A DNA stretch of 64,000 nt from Streptomyces mirabilis (GTDB lineage: Bacteria; Actinomycetota; Actinomycetes; Streptomycetales; Streptomycetaceae): contig NZ_JBCJKP010000001.1 of the NCBI RefSeq assembly GCF_039503195.1, positions 1,240,001 through 1,304,000 of the forward strand. The letters run 5' to 3'. The position numbers and the translations under genes were made by a program. Under the pieces are notes generated by a model that made no database searches, was not told the origin of the DNA, and saw only the letters and a list, made by a program, of their open reading frames with translations. Shown one piece after another: positions 32,660 to 39,794 of this stretch. Position 1 is the stretch's first letter. Every line of letters begins with the position of its first letter.

Positions 32660-33415
32660 ATGGTCATGCGCGAGGACGCGATCGTCGAGGTGGCGGCCGG
32701 AATCCATCTGGTTCACGGCAGCAACACCAACTGGGTGATCCTGACCGAGGGGGACGCCGTCACCCTGATCGACACCGGATATCCGGGCGACCGCCCGGAC
32801 GTCCTCGCCTCCCTCGACGCGCTCGGCCACTCCCCCGAGGCCATCAGCGCCGTACTCATCACCCACGCGCACAACGACCATCTCGGGTCGGCCGAGTACC
32901 TGAGCAGCACCTACGGCGTCCCGGTCCATCTGCACGAGGAGGAGGTGGCGCACGCGCGCCGCGAGTTCCTCCAGCAGGTGAGCGTGGGCGAGGTGATACG
33001 CCAGGCCTGGCGTCCCGGCGTGCTGCCCTGGGCGGTGCACGCGATCCGGTCCGGCGGCACGGCGGACGTCCGGATGACCCGGCCCGAGCCGTTCCCCGGT
33101 CAGGGGGCGCTCGATCTTCCCGGCGGTCCGGTGCCGGTGCACACACCCGGGCACACCGCCGGACACTGCGTCTACCACCTGCCGGACGCCGGGATCGTGA
33201 TCTCCGGCGACGCCCTGGTCAGCGGTCACCCCACCTCGCGGATACAGGGCCCGCAGCTGCTGCCCGACATGTTCCACGCCGAGCGCGCGAACGCCCTCGC
33301 CTCGCTGAAACTCATCGAGGCACTCTCGGCGGACGTCCTGCTGCCCGGGCACGGTCCGGTGCACCGCGGATCCGTGAGCGAGGCGGCCCAGCACGCCCGG
33401 GCACTCGCCAACTGA
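32660..33415 (+). CDS. MBL-fold metallo-hydrolase
   Basis: This 251-residue protein from ATG 32660 (ATG 32666 also possible) has the zinc-site motif THAHNDHLG (HxHxDH, about 75-83), a His in HTPGHTAGHC, an Asp in ISGDALVSG and a His in LPGHGPVH. The pattern HxHxDH with TPGHTxGH is typical of glyoxalase II/lactonase-like hydrolases. The substrate is unknown. It faces the convergent MerR gene 22 bp beyond its stop. Confidence 0.88.
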   Translation: MVMREDAIVEVAAGIHLVHGSNTNWVILTEGDAVTLIDTGYPGDRPDVLASLDALGHSPEAISAVLITHAHNDHLGSAEYLSSTYGVPVHLHEEEVAHARREFLQQVSVGEVIRQAWRPGVLPWAVHAIRSGGTADVRMTRPEPFPGQGALDLPGGPVPVHTPGHTAGHCVYHLPDAGIVISGDALVSGHPTSRIQGPQLLPDMFHAERANALASLKLIEALSADVLLPGHGPVHRGSVSEAAQHARALAN

Positions 33416-33437
33416 CGGCCGCCTCGAGCCGGCCGGC

Positions 33438-33815
33438 TCAAGGCCGCGGGGTTCCCGGCCGGACGGTGTCGAGGTAGGCCCGCAGCGCGTCCCGGTTGCG
33501 GGCCAGGCAGTCGATGCGGCTCTGGATGCGGTCGATCTCGCCCCGCAGGAGTGCGGCGGTCTCCTGGGTCAGGCACTCGGGGTGGAGATGGATCTCGCCG
33601 GGGTCGGACAGGAACGGCAGGATCACACGGATGATCTCGGTGGTGAGCCCGGAGTCGAGCAGCCCCCGGATCTGCCGTACGCACGGGACGGCCGCGTCGC
33701 CGTACGCGCGATAGCCGTTGGCGGCCCGCTCGGGGCGCAGCAGGCCCTGTTCCTCGTAGTAGCGCAGCATCCGGGTGGGGACGCCGGTGCGGCGCGACAG
33801 CTCACCGATCCGCAT
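33438..33815 (-). CDS. MerR-family transcriptional regulator
   Basis: This 125-residue protein starts at ATG 33813-33815 where the fold begins: MRIGELSRRTGVPTRMLRYYEEQGLLRPERAANGYRAYGD. The dimerisation helix follows and the C-terminus has no Cys-rich metal or redox motif, pointing to an organic effector. It is divergent from an MFS exporter, with a MerR-type operator in a 19-bp-spaced promoter, so it most likely activates drug export. Confidence 0.88.
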   Translation of the reverse strand: MRIGELSRRTGVPTRMLRYYEEQGLLRPERAANGYRAYGDAAVPCVRQIRGLLDSGLTTEIIRVILPFLSDPGEIHLHPECLTQETAALLRGEIDRIQSRIDCLARNRDALRAYLDTVRPGTPRP

Positions 33816-33842
33816 GACTCCGCTCTCCGGGGCAGACGCGCT

Positions 33843-33873
33843 TGCCTTCACACTGATGTGAAGGTTTCAGCAT
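33843..33873 (+). promoter_or_regulatory. MerR-type promoter/operator of the MFS gene
   Basis: CCTTCACACTGATGTGAAGG (33845-33864) is a perfect 8-bp inverted repeat around CTGA. TTGCCT (33843-33848) and CAGCAT (33868-33873) form -35 and -10 elements with a 19-bp spacer, the long spacing that MerR proteins correct by twisting DNA. The implied transcription start is at or within a base or two of the MFS ATG at 33880. Confidence 0.7.
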
Positions 33874-33879
33874 GGTCGC

Positions 33880-35079
33880 ATGTCGCTCGCACCGCCCGCC
33901 AAGGGCACCGCTCCGCCCGCCTCCGGGCTGCCGCTCCCGGGGCTGCTCGCTCTGTCCACGGCCGCCTTCACCGCCGTACTGACCGAACTGCTGCCCGCCG
34001 GTCTGCTGCCGCGGATGGCTCCGGCCCTGGGGGTGTCCGAGGGGCGTGTCGGTTTCCTGGTGACCGGTTACGCACTCGCCTCCTTCCTCGCCGCGGTGCC
34101 CCTCACGGCCGCGCTGCGCGGGCAGCCGCGCCGCCGGGTACTGACCGGCACCCTCCTGGGTTTCGCCCTCTGCAACGCCGTCACCGCGCTGTCGTCCTGG
34201 TACGCGCTCACGTTCGCGGCCCGGCTCGGGGCCGGGGTGATGGGCGGCACGCTGTGGGCGATGCTCGTCGGCTACGCGGCCCGGATGGTGTCCGCCGAGC
34301 GGCGCGGCCGTGCCATCGCGATCGTCCTCGGGGGCATCACCCTCGCCCTGTCGCTGGGCGTGCCCGCGGGCACCGCGCTGGCGGACGCCGTCGGCTGGCG
34401 CGCGGCCTTCGGTGTGCTGTCCGTGCTCGCCGCGCTCCTCGTGCTCTGGGTGCGGTGGCGGGTGCCGGGCCTGCCCGGCGAACCGACGGACGGGCGGGTA
34501 CCCCTGCGCCGGGTGGCCGCGCTGCCCGGCATCGTGACCGTCCTTTCCGTGACCCTGCTCCTGCTGCTGGGGCACCAGGTGATGTACACCTACGTCGCCC
34601 CCTTCGCCGCGCACACCGGTTTCGGTCATACCGGTGTCGTCCTGCTGGTGTTCGGGGTGGCGACGGTCGTGGGGATCTGGATCGTCGGCGCCCTGGTGGA
34701 CGCGCACCTGCGCCGTACGCTGCTGACGGCCCTCGCCCTGATCGCCTGCGCGATGGCGGCGCTGGCCGTGTCCGCGGGCGACCCCCTCGTGCTCCTCGTC
34801 TCCGTCGCCCTGTGGGGCGCCGCGTTCGGCGGGGCACCGACGCTGATCCAGACCGCGCTGGTCGACGCATCCGGCCCCGCCCACGCCGACGTGGCCACCT
34901 CCCTGCAGACCACCGTCTACAACGCCGGCATCGCGGCCGGTTCCCTCACCGGGGGACTTGTCCTGGAGAGCGCGGGAGCCACGGCTCTTCCCTGGACGTC
35001 ACTCCCACTGATCGCCGCCGCGGTCGGTGTGGTGGCGGTGGGGCGGTGGCGGGCGTTTCCCGCGCGGCGGCCCGCCTGA
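33880..35079 (+). CDS. MFS transporter, DHA1-type drug exporter
   Basis: This 399-residue protein has 12 predicted transmembrane helices. Helix 1 contains TAAFTAVLTELLPAGLLPRMAPALGVSEG, and the motif GAGVMGGTLWAMLVGYAARMV and loop GLPGEPTDGR follow, a pattern of chloramphenicol/arabinose-type DHA1 exporters. The ATG at 33880 has no Shine-Dalgarno and lies about 7 nt beyond the -10, so the mRNA is probably leaderless. The divergent MerR protein is the expected activator. Confidence 0.87.
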   Translation: MSLAPPAKGTAPPASGLPLPGLLALSTAAFTAVLTELLPAGLLPRMAPALGVSEGRVGFLVTGYALASFLAAVPLTAALRGQPRRRVLTGTLLGFALCNAVTALSSWYALTFAARLGAGVMGGTLWAMLVGYAARMVSAERRGRAIAIVLGGITLALSLGVPAGTALADAVGWRAAFGVLSVLAALLVLWVRWRVPGLPGEPTDGRVPLRRVAALPGIVTVLSVTLLLLLGHQVMYTYVAPFAAHTGFGHTGVVLLVFGVATVVGIWIVGALVDAHLRRTLLTALALIACAMAALAVSAGDPLVLLVSVALWGAAFGGAPTLIQTALVDASGPAHADVATSLQTTVYNAGIAAGSLTGGLVLESAGATALPWTSLPLIAAAVGVVAVGRWRAFPARRPA

Positions 35080-35124
35080 CACCCCGCCCGCAGGGCCCCA
35101 GGGTCTGTCCGGACGCCGGTCCTT

Positions 35125-35480
35125 CAGCGAGTTTCCCGGGCGGGGGCGCCGTAGCGGAGTCCGTCGACGAGCAGGGCGATCATGCGGGGTGTGACCGTTG
35201 CCGTCCTCCTGGGCGGGCAGCGTCAGATTGCGCGTGGCGACCAGGAGGTCTTCCGGGTCGACGTCGGAGCGGATCTCGCCGGCCTTCGCCGCGGTGTCCA
35301 GGAGCGCGCCGAGGACGGGCATGAAGCGCTGCTGGAAGTAGGAGGGCAGAGTGTCGTAGGCCGGGTCCCCCGAGTGCAGGGCCGCACTGAGTCCGCGTTT
35401 CGTGGCGATGAAGCCCGCGAAGCGCTGGAGCCACTTGGCGAGCGCCTCGGCGGGTTCGTAGCGCGCCGCCAGGGGATGCT
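35125..35480 (-). pseudogene. TetR-family regulator remnant
   Basis: Read on the minus strand, GKHPLAARYEPAEALAKW, LQRFAGFIATKRGLSAALH and LPSYFQQRFMPVLGALLD are the C-terminal ligand domain of a TetR protein of the SbtR type. The HTH (about 80 residues) is absent: upstream lies the promoter of the aldo/keto reductase. Near the end a single-base shift in the G run 35186-35189 separates GNGHT from the expected terminal RMIALLVDGLRYGAPARETR, which is intact in the next frame and stops at 35125. The loss of the DNA-binding half makes this a true remnant. The operator-like palindromes beside it remain. Confidence 0.75.
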
Positions 35481-35494
35481 TCCCCTTGCTAAAC

Positions 35495-35535
35495 CGGAAC
35501 AGCGTTCCGTATCGTCTAGGTTGAACGCTGTTCCG
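35495..35535. promoter_or_regulatory. paired palindromes before the aldo/keto reductase
   Basis: CGGAACAGCGTTC (35495-35507) and GAACGCTGTTCCG (35523-35535) are perfect inverted arms 15 bp apart, and each is itself a palindrome (GGAAC-AGC-GTTCC; GAAC-GCT-GTTC). This fits a TetR operator bound by two dimers. It lies 55 bp before the reductase ATG and next to the TetR remnant. Confidence 0.78.
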
Positions 35536-35590
35536 TTTCCGCCAGCCTCACGCGCCGCGGCGGGCACCGGCCGACGCAACAAGGAGACTC

Positions 35591-36619
35591 ATGAAGCACC
35601 GCACACTGGGCCGAACCGGCATCAAGGTCAGCCCGTACTGTCTGGGCGCGATGATGTTCGGCGCCATCGGCAACCCCGACCACGACGACTCCGTCCGGAT
35701 CATCCACAAGGCGCTGGACGCGGGCATCAACTTCGTCGACACCGCGGACGCCTACTCACGCGGCGAGTCCGAGGAAATCGTCGGCAAGGCCCTCAAGGGC
35801 CGCCGGGACGACGTCGTACTCGCCACCAAGGCCCACCTCCCCATGGGGGACGACCCCAACCAGCGGGGCAACTCGCGGCGCTGGCTGGTCCGCGCGCTGG
35901 AGGACTCGCTGCGCCGGCTCGGTACCGACCACGTCGACCTGTTCCAGATCCACCGGCCCGCCCCGGACACCGACGTGGAGGAGACCCTCTCGGCCCTCAC
36001 CGACCTGGTGCGCGCGGGCAAGGTCCGGGCCATCGGCACCTCCTCCTTCCCCGCCTCGGACATCGTCGAGGCGCAGTGGGTCGCCGAGCGACGGGGTCTG
36101 ATGCGGTTCCGCAGCGAGCAGCCGACGTACTCGGTCCTCAACCGCGGCATCGAGCGCGAGGTGCTGCCCGTCTGCGAGCGCTACGGCATGGGCGCCCTGG
36201 TCTACAGCCCGCTCGCGGGCGGCCTGTTGACCGGCCGCTACCGCAAGGACCGCCAGGCCGACAGTCACCGTGCCGCGTTCGGCTTCAAGCACCTCAGCGA
36301 CGAACGCCGGCTCGACACCGTGGAACAGCTCATCCCCCTGGCCGAGAAGGCGGGGATGCCGCTGACGCACCTGGCCATGGCGTTCGCGATCGCCCACCCC
36401 GGCGTCACCTCCGCGATCATCGGACCGCGCACGATGGCCCACTTGGACGACCTTCTCGCGGGCGCGGAGACCACTCTGACCGACGAGATCCTCGACCAGA
36501 TCGACGCGATCGTGCCGCCCGGCACCGACATCGGGACGCTCGACATGGCCTACAACCCACCCGCCGTCCAGGAGACCGCCCTGCGCCGTCGCCTGCCCGA
36601 CGAACGCTCCGCGGCGTGA
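35591..36619 (+). CDS. aldo/keto reductase
   Basis: This 342-residue AKR has AAGGAG 4-5 nt before the ATG. Catalytic residues are visible: Asp and Tyr in FVDTADAYSRG, Lys in VLATKAHLP, His in LFQIHRPAPD. The NADPH-binding C-terminal segment is AIIGPRTMAHLDDLL. The family reduces aldehydes and ketones; this subgroup (MKHRTLGRTGIKVSPYCLGAMMFG) resembles actinomycete AKRs of general detoxification. The divergent TetR regulator is truncated, so expression may now be constitutive (inferred). Confidence 0.9.
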   Translation: MKHRTLGRTGIKVSPYCLGAMMFGAIGNPDHDDSVRIIHKALDAGINFVDTADAYSRGESEEIVGKALKGRRDDVVLATKAHLPMGDDPNQRGNSRRWLVRALEDSLRRLGTDHVDLFQIHRPAPDTDVEETLSALTDLVRAGKVRAIGTSSFPASDIVEAQWVAERRGLMRFRSEQPTYSVLNRGIEREVLPVCERYGMGALVYSPLAGGLLTGRYRKDRQADSHRAAFGFKHLSDERRLDTVEQLIPLAEKAGMPLTHLAMAFAIAHPGVTSAIIGPRTMAHLDDLLAGAETTLTDEILDQIDAIVPPGTDIGTLDMAYNPPAVQETALRRRLPDERSAA

Positions 36620-36651
36620 ACCAGCGCCCGGCCTGATCCGCCGGACAGGAT

Positions 36652-37506
36652 CTAGCCGAGTTCGAGCGTGGTGACCCCGTAGACGCGCTCGGCGCTGAAC
36701 GGCCTGACCGGTCCGGTGTACATCCGGGCGGTCTCGAAGGAGGGGGTGAGGCCGAACTCCTCGGCGAGGGCGACGCCCGGCGCGTTCGACTCGGGGATGT
36801 CGATGGCGACCTCGCCCCCGGGAGCCTCGGCGGCCAGCGCCAGCAGGAGGGCGCGGGCGTCCTCGGCGGTGTCGGCGAACAGCGGGCCCACGCGCGGGCG
36901 GTCGAGGGCGGGCCGGACCACCGCGTAGCCGGTGAGGTGGCCGTCGGCCACGCGGACGAAGGTGCGGTGGCCTGGACCGGTGAGCCACCGCTCCAGGAAG
37001 CGGGGTCGGTCGGCCGGGCAGCAGGCACTGTCGTACGCCGCGATCGACGCGAAGTCGGCCGCCGCGGCGGGCCGCGCCCCCGGTGGCGTCTGTGCCGCCG
37101 GCACGGTTCCGATGAACCGGACGGTGCGGTGGGCCAGTTCGAAGCCGGACTTGCGGTAGTTGTCCTGCTGCGCCACCACACCGTCCAGACCGACGGTCCT
37201 GCCGCCGGCGTGGGCGAGGGCCGTCCTCCAGGTGGTGAGGCCGTGGCCGCGGCCGCGCAGATCCGGTCGTACGAGATAGAAGCCCAGGAAGGCGTAGTCG
37301 GCGTCGTACGTCACGACCGACACCGCCGAGACCGGCTGCCCGTCGATCCTGCCGATGAAGAAACCCTCGGGATCCTGGGCGAAGAAGCTCGGTGCGTCGG
37401 ACAGCCCCGGATTCCATCCCTCGTCCCCCGCCCACCCGCTGATCACCGACCAGTCGTCGAGCGAGGCCCGGGCGACGACGAGATCCGCGGGACCAGGAGA
37501 AGTCAT
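36652..37506 (-). CDS. GNAT-family N-acetyltransferase with duplicated domain
   Basis: This 284-residue protein has an N-terminal GNAT domain (FLGFYLVRPDLRGRGHGLTTWRTALAHAGGRTVGLDGV, with the RGRGHG acetyl-CoA loop) and a second C-terminal domain (TGYAVVRPALDRPRVGPLFADTAEDARALL) of the Acetyltransf_18 type. The conserved YRKSGFELAHRTVRF block links the halves. The substrate is unknown. Confidence 0.86.
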   Translation of the reverse strand: MTSPGPADLVVARASLDDWSVISGWAGDEGWNPGLSDAPSFFAQDPEGFFIGRIDGQPVSAVSVVTYDADYAFLGFYLVRPDLRGRGHGLTTWRTALAHAGGRTVGLDGVVAQQDNYRKSGFELAHRTVRFIGTVPAAQTPPGARPAAAADFASIAAYDSACCPADRPRFLERWLTGPGHRTFVRVADGHLTGYAVVRPALDRPRVGPLFADTAEDARALLLALAAEAPGGEVAIDIPESNAPGVALAEEFGLTPSFETARMYTGPVRPFSAERVYGVTTLELG

Positions 37507-37671
37507 GTGCGCGCTCCATTCGCTTGCGGCGGGGGTGCGCGGCGGTCGCCCGCGCCCGCAGCATCCTTCCCGATCTCCACGGGGATTTCAGCTTGATTCT
37601 TGCGAGGAACCCCGGGCGTCTACGCCCGGGAGGAATCGCATCCCTGTCGTGGCGGCGGAGCCGCTGAGGGC

Positions 37672-37773
37672 TCACCCAGGACACTTCTGGCTCTCGATGT
37701 ACTCCTTGATGACCGTGAGGGGTGCGCCGCCTGCGGAGGCGGCGAGGTAGGACGGAGACCAGAAATGGTCTCT
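37672..37773 (-). pseudogene. tnpA: IS200-type transposase TnpA, C-terminal remnant
   Basis: The minus strand reads RDHFWSPSYLAASAGG and then APLTVIKEYIESQKCPG before a stop. This is the C-terminus of a Y1 (HUH) transposase, including the Tyr of IKEYIESQ that forms the covalent DNA link. The HUH motif and everything before it are missing; the remnant runs directly into the TnpB remnant on the other strand. Confidence 0.8.
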
Positions 37774-38225
37774 CGACCGTGCGCGCCTGCAACGAGGCCG
37801 CCACCTGGGTGAGCGAGACCGCTTTCGCACGCGGGGAGTTCAAGAACTTCGCCCTGCGCAAGCAGGTCTACGGCGAGGTCAAATCCCGCTGGGGCCTGGG
37901 CGCGCAGGCCGCATACAAGGCCCGCCGGGCAGGAGTGGCGGTGGCGCACGTCGATCCGGCGTACACCTCCCGCACCTGCGCCGAGTGCGGACACGTGGAC
38001 AGAGCGAACCGGGTCTCCCAGACCTGGTTCGCGTGCCGGAACTGCGGATTCGTTGCGCACGCAGACCGCAATGGCTCCCGCACCATCCGTGCCAGAGCAG
38101 GGGGGTTGTGGCGACGCGGGGCCCCGTCAACGGCCCCCGCCCCACCCCGAACGCCTCGGAGCGGGGCTGGACGCAAACGACACATCACCGTCAGTAATGA
38201 CCGTTGTGCGAGCCCGGCGCTTTAG
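37770..38225 (+). pseudogene. tnpB: TnpB (IS605 OrfB) with N-terminal and internal deletions
   Basis: The frame reads STVRACNEAATWVSETAF, part of the TnpB N-terminal region, then jumps from WGLGAQAA to YKARRAGVAVAHVDPAYTS and the zinc ribbon CAECGHVDRANR...FACRNCGF, ending at TAG within the right-end hairpin. Most of the RuvC-like catalytic core is missing; the last RuvC acidic residue region (HADRNGSRTI) is present. No start codon with a ribosome site remains. TnpB proteins are RNA-guided nucleases, but this copy cannot be active. Confidence 0.85.
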
Positions 38226-38267
38226 CGACGGGTCCTTGGTCCTCCGTCACTCATAGGCTTGTCGTCC

Positions 38268-38795
38268 ATGAGTGTCGATGACGTGATCCTGCGCCCGGTG
38301 GCCGAGGACGACCTGCCCGTCATGGAGCGGTTCCTGACGGAACCCGAGACCGCCACGCCCTTCCAGTGGTTCGGCTGGCGGGACCCGGACCGCTGGCGGC
38401 GCAAGTGGGCGGAGGACCACATGCTCGGCGACGACGCGGGCTATCTGATGGTCGTGCGCGGCGAGGAGCGCCTGGGCTTCGTCGGGTGGCGGAAGATCCG
38501 GCCCACCCCGAGCACGTACTACTGGAACATCGGCATCGGCCTGCTGCCGGAGGCGCGCGGCAAGGGCTGGGGCACGGAAGCCCAGCGGCAGCTCGTCCGT
38601 TACCTGTTCGCGCACACGACCGTGGTGCGGATCGAGGCGGACACCGAGGCGGAGAACATCGCCGAGCAACGCGCCCTGGAGAAGGCCGGGTTCACCCGCG
38701 AGGGCGTGCTGCGCAGTGTGGGGTTCCGGGACGGCCGGTGGCGCGACGGCATGCGCTACAGCATCCTGCGCGACGACCTTCCCGAGATGCGCTGA
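38268..38795 (+). CDS. GNAT-family N-acetyltransferase (RimJ/RimL-like)
   Basis: This 175-residue protein starts at ATG 38268. Conserved blocks are ILRPVAEDDLPVMERFLTEPE, IGIGLLPEARGKGWGTEAQRQLVRYLF (acetyl-CoA loop RGKGWGTEA) and RIEADTEAENIAEQRALEKAGFTREGVLR, which place it in the RimJ/RimL (Acetyltransf_3) subgroup. No Shine-Dalgarno is evident. It begins 35 bp beyond the IS605 remnant. Confidence 0.87.
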   Translation: MSVDDVILRPVAEDDLPVMERFLTEPETATPFQWFGWRDPDRWRRKWAEDHMLGDDAGYLMVVRGEERLGFVGWRKIRPTPSTYYWNIGIGLLPEARGKGWGTEAQRQLVRYLFAHTTVVRIEADTEAENIAEQRALEKAGFTREGVLRSVGFRDGRWRDGMRYSILRDDLPEMR

Positions 38796-38833
38796 CGCCG
38801 CCCGGGGACCACTCGTGGAAGCCACCCGAACGG

Positions 38834-38864
38834 GGCCCCACCGGGTCGTGTGCCCGGTGGGGCC
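38834..38864. terminator. stem-loop between convergent genes
   Basis: GGCCCCACCGGG (38834-38845) pairs perfectly with CCCGGTGGGGCC (38853-38864), 7-nt loop, followed on the plus strand by TTG. It lies between the GNAT gene and the convergent chaplin gene. Confidence 0.85.
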
Positions 38865-38871
38865 TTGCGCG

Positions 38872-39576
38872 TCAGCGGACCCCCGTGGGCCGGAACCGCC
38901 GGTACAGAACGGCCCCGCCCAGCAAAAGGGCGGCGCTCGCGGCGACCGCCGGCATCGTCTGGTCGGCGCCGGTGTGGGCGAGGGAGGCCATCGGCCGCGG
39001 CGGGGCCTGGTAGGGCGGCACCTGCGCCCTGGGCGTCGTGTGCGGCCTCGGGGCGGTCTTCACCGGCTGGGGGTGGTCGCCGGAGGTGTTCGTGGACGTG
39101 TTCCCCACGGACGCGTTGCCGAGGCCCACCACGCTCACGGAGTTGCCGCTGAGGTTCACCGGGAGGTGCACCGGGAGCTGCAGGCCGTTGCCCGAGAGCA
39201 CGCCCGGAGAATCCTTTCCGCTCCCGACCGCGACAGCACCGCCGCGTGTGACGGCACCGCCGCGGTCCACGCCACCGGCGCCTTCGCCGCTCCTGCCGTG
39301 GCTCCTCCCGCCGACGCCGGGGCCCCCGCCCTCGCTCACGTTCGCACAGCCGTTGCCCGCGGCGGGGTTCAGGAGCCCGGCCACGTTCACGGTGTTGCCG
39401 CACACGTTCACGGGAACGTGCACCGGGAGCTGGAGGGTGTTGCCGGAGATCAGCCCGGGCGAAGCCGCCGTGCCGCCGTCCGCCGAGGCGTCGGCGTGCG
39501 CCGGCATCGCCACGGCCATCGCGGCGCCCGAGGCGGCGGCCGCGGCGATCAAACCATTTCGGGTAACCCGTTTCAT
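38872..39576 (-). CDS. chp: long chaplin with sortase signal
   Basis: This 234-residue protein has a signal peptide (LIAAAAASGAAMAVAMPAHA), two chaplin domains, a Pro-rich spacer, the sorting signal LAHTG, a hydrophobic helix and a basic tail (YRRFRP). It is covalently attached to peptidoglycan by a class E sortase and displays amyloid-forming domains for aerial hyphae. The first domain (SPGLISGNTLQLPVHVPVNVCGNTV...GNGCANV) has the usual two Cys. The second (SPGVLSGNGLQLPVHLPVNLSGNSV...VGNTSTN) has Ser or Thr in both places. Spacer between domains is Gly-rich. Confidence 0.93.
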   Translation of the reverse strand: MKRVTRNGLIAAAAASGAAMAVAMPAHADASADGGTAASPGLISGNTLQLPVHVPVNVCGNTVNVAGLLNPAAGNGCANVSEGGGPGVGGRSHGRSGEGAGGVDRGGAVTRGGAVAVGSGKDSPGVLSGNGLQLPVHLPVNLSGNSVSVVGLGNASVGNTSTNTSGDHPQPVKTAPRPHTTPRAQVPPYQAPPRPMASLAHTGADQTMPAVAASAALLLGGAVLYRRFRPTGVR

Positions 39577-39794
39577 AGGTTCCCTGCCTTCCAGACATGG
39601 ACGCGGGCACTCGCCCGCACCGCGTAAAACGCGGGAGGACCATCCGACGTTATGGCTGATCGTGCTTTCACCCCATCGAGGGTCACGTTTATCGAACGCC
39701 CGCCCAGAGGCGCGCTCCCGGACACCCGCTTATCGTGAGCGAGGAGCTATCCCCCTGGCGCCCGGTACGACGCCGGGCGTCCCTGGAGGCATCC

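Larger units (their letters stand above)
37611..38232 (+). mobile_element. decayed IS200/IS605-family element
   Basis: The element is bounded by two hairpins: CCCGGGCGT/ACGCCCGGG (37611-37630, 2-nt apparent loop) and CCCGGCGCTTTAGCGACGGG (38213-38232, one mismatch), which resemble the subterminal hairpins of IS605-type ends. Inside are the C-terminal end of a TnpA on the minus strand and an internally deleted TnpB on the plus strand. Two large internal deletions leave about 620 bp from an expected 1.7-2 kb. Exact ends cannot be fixed without an intact relative. Confidence 0.75.
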
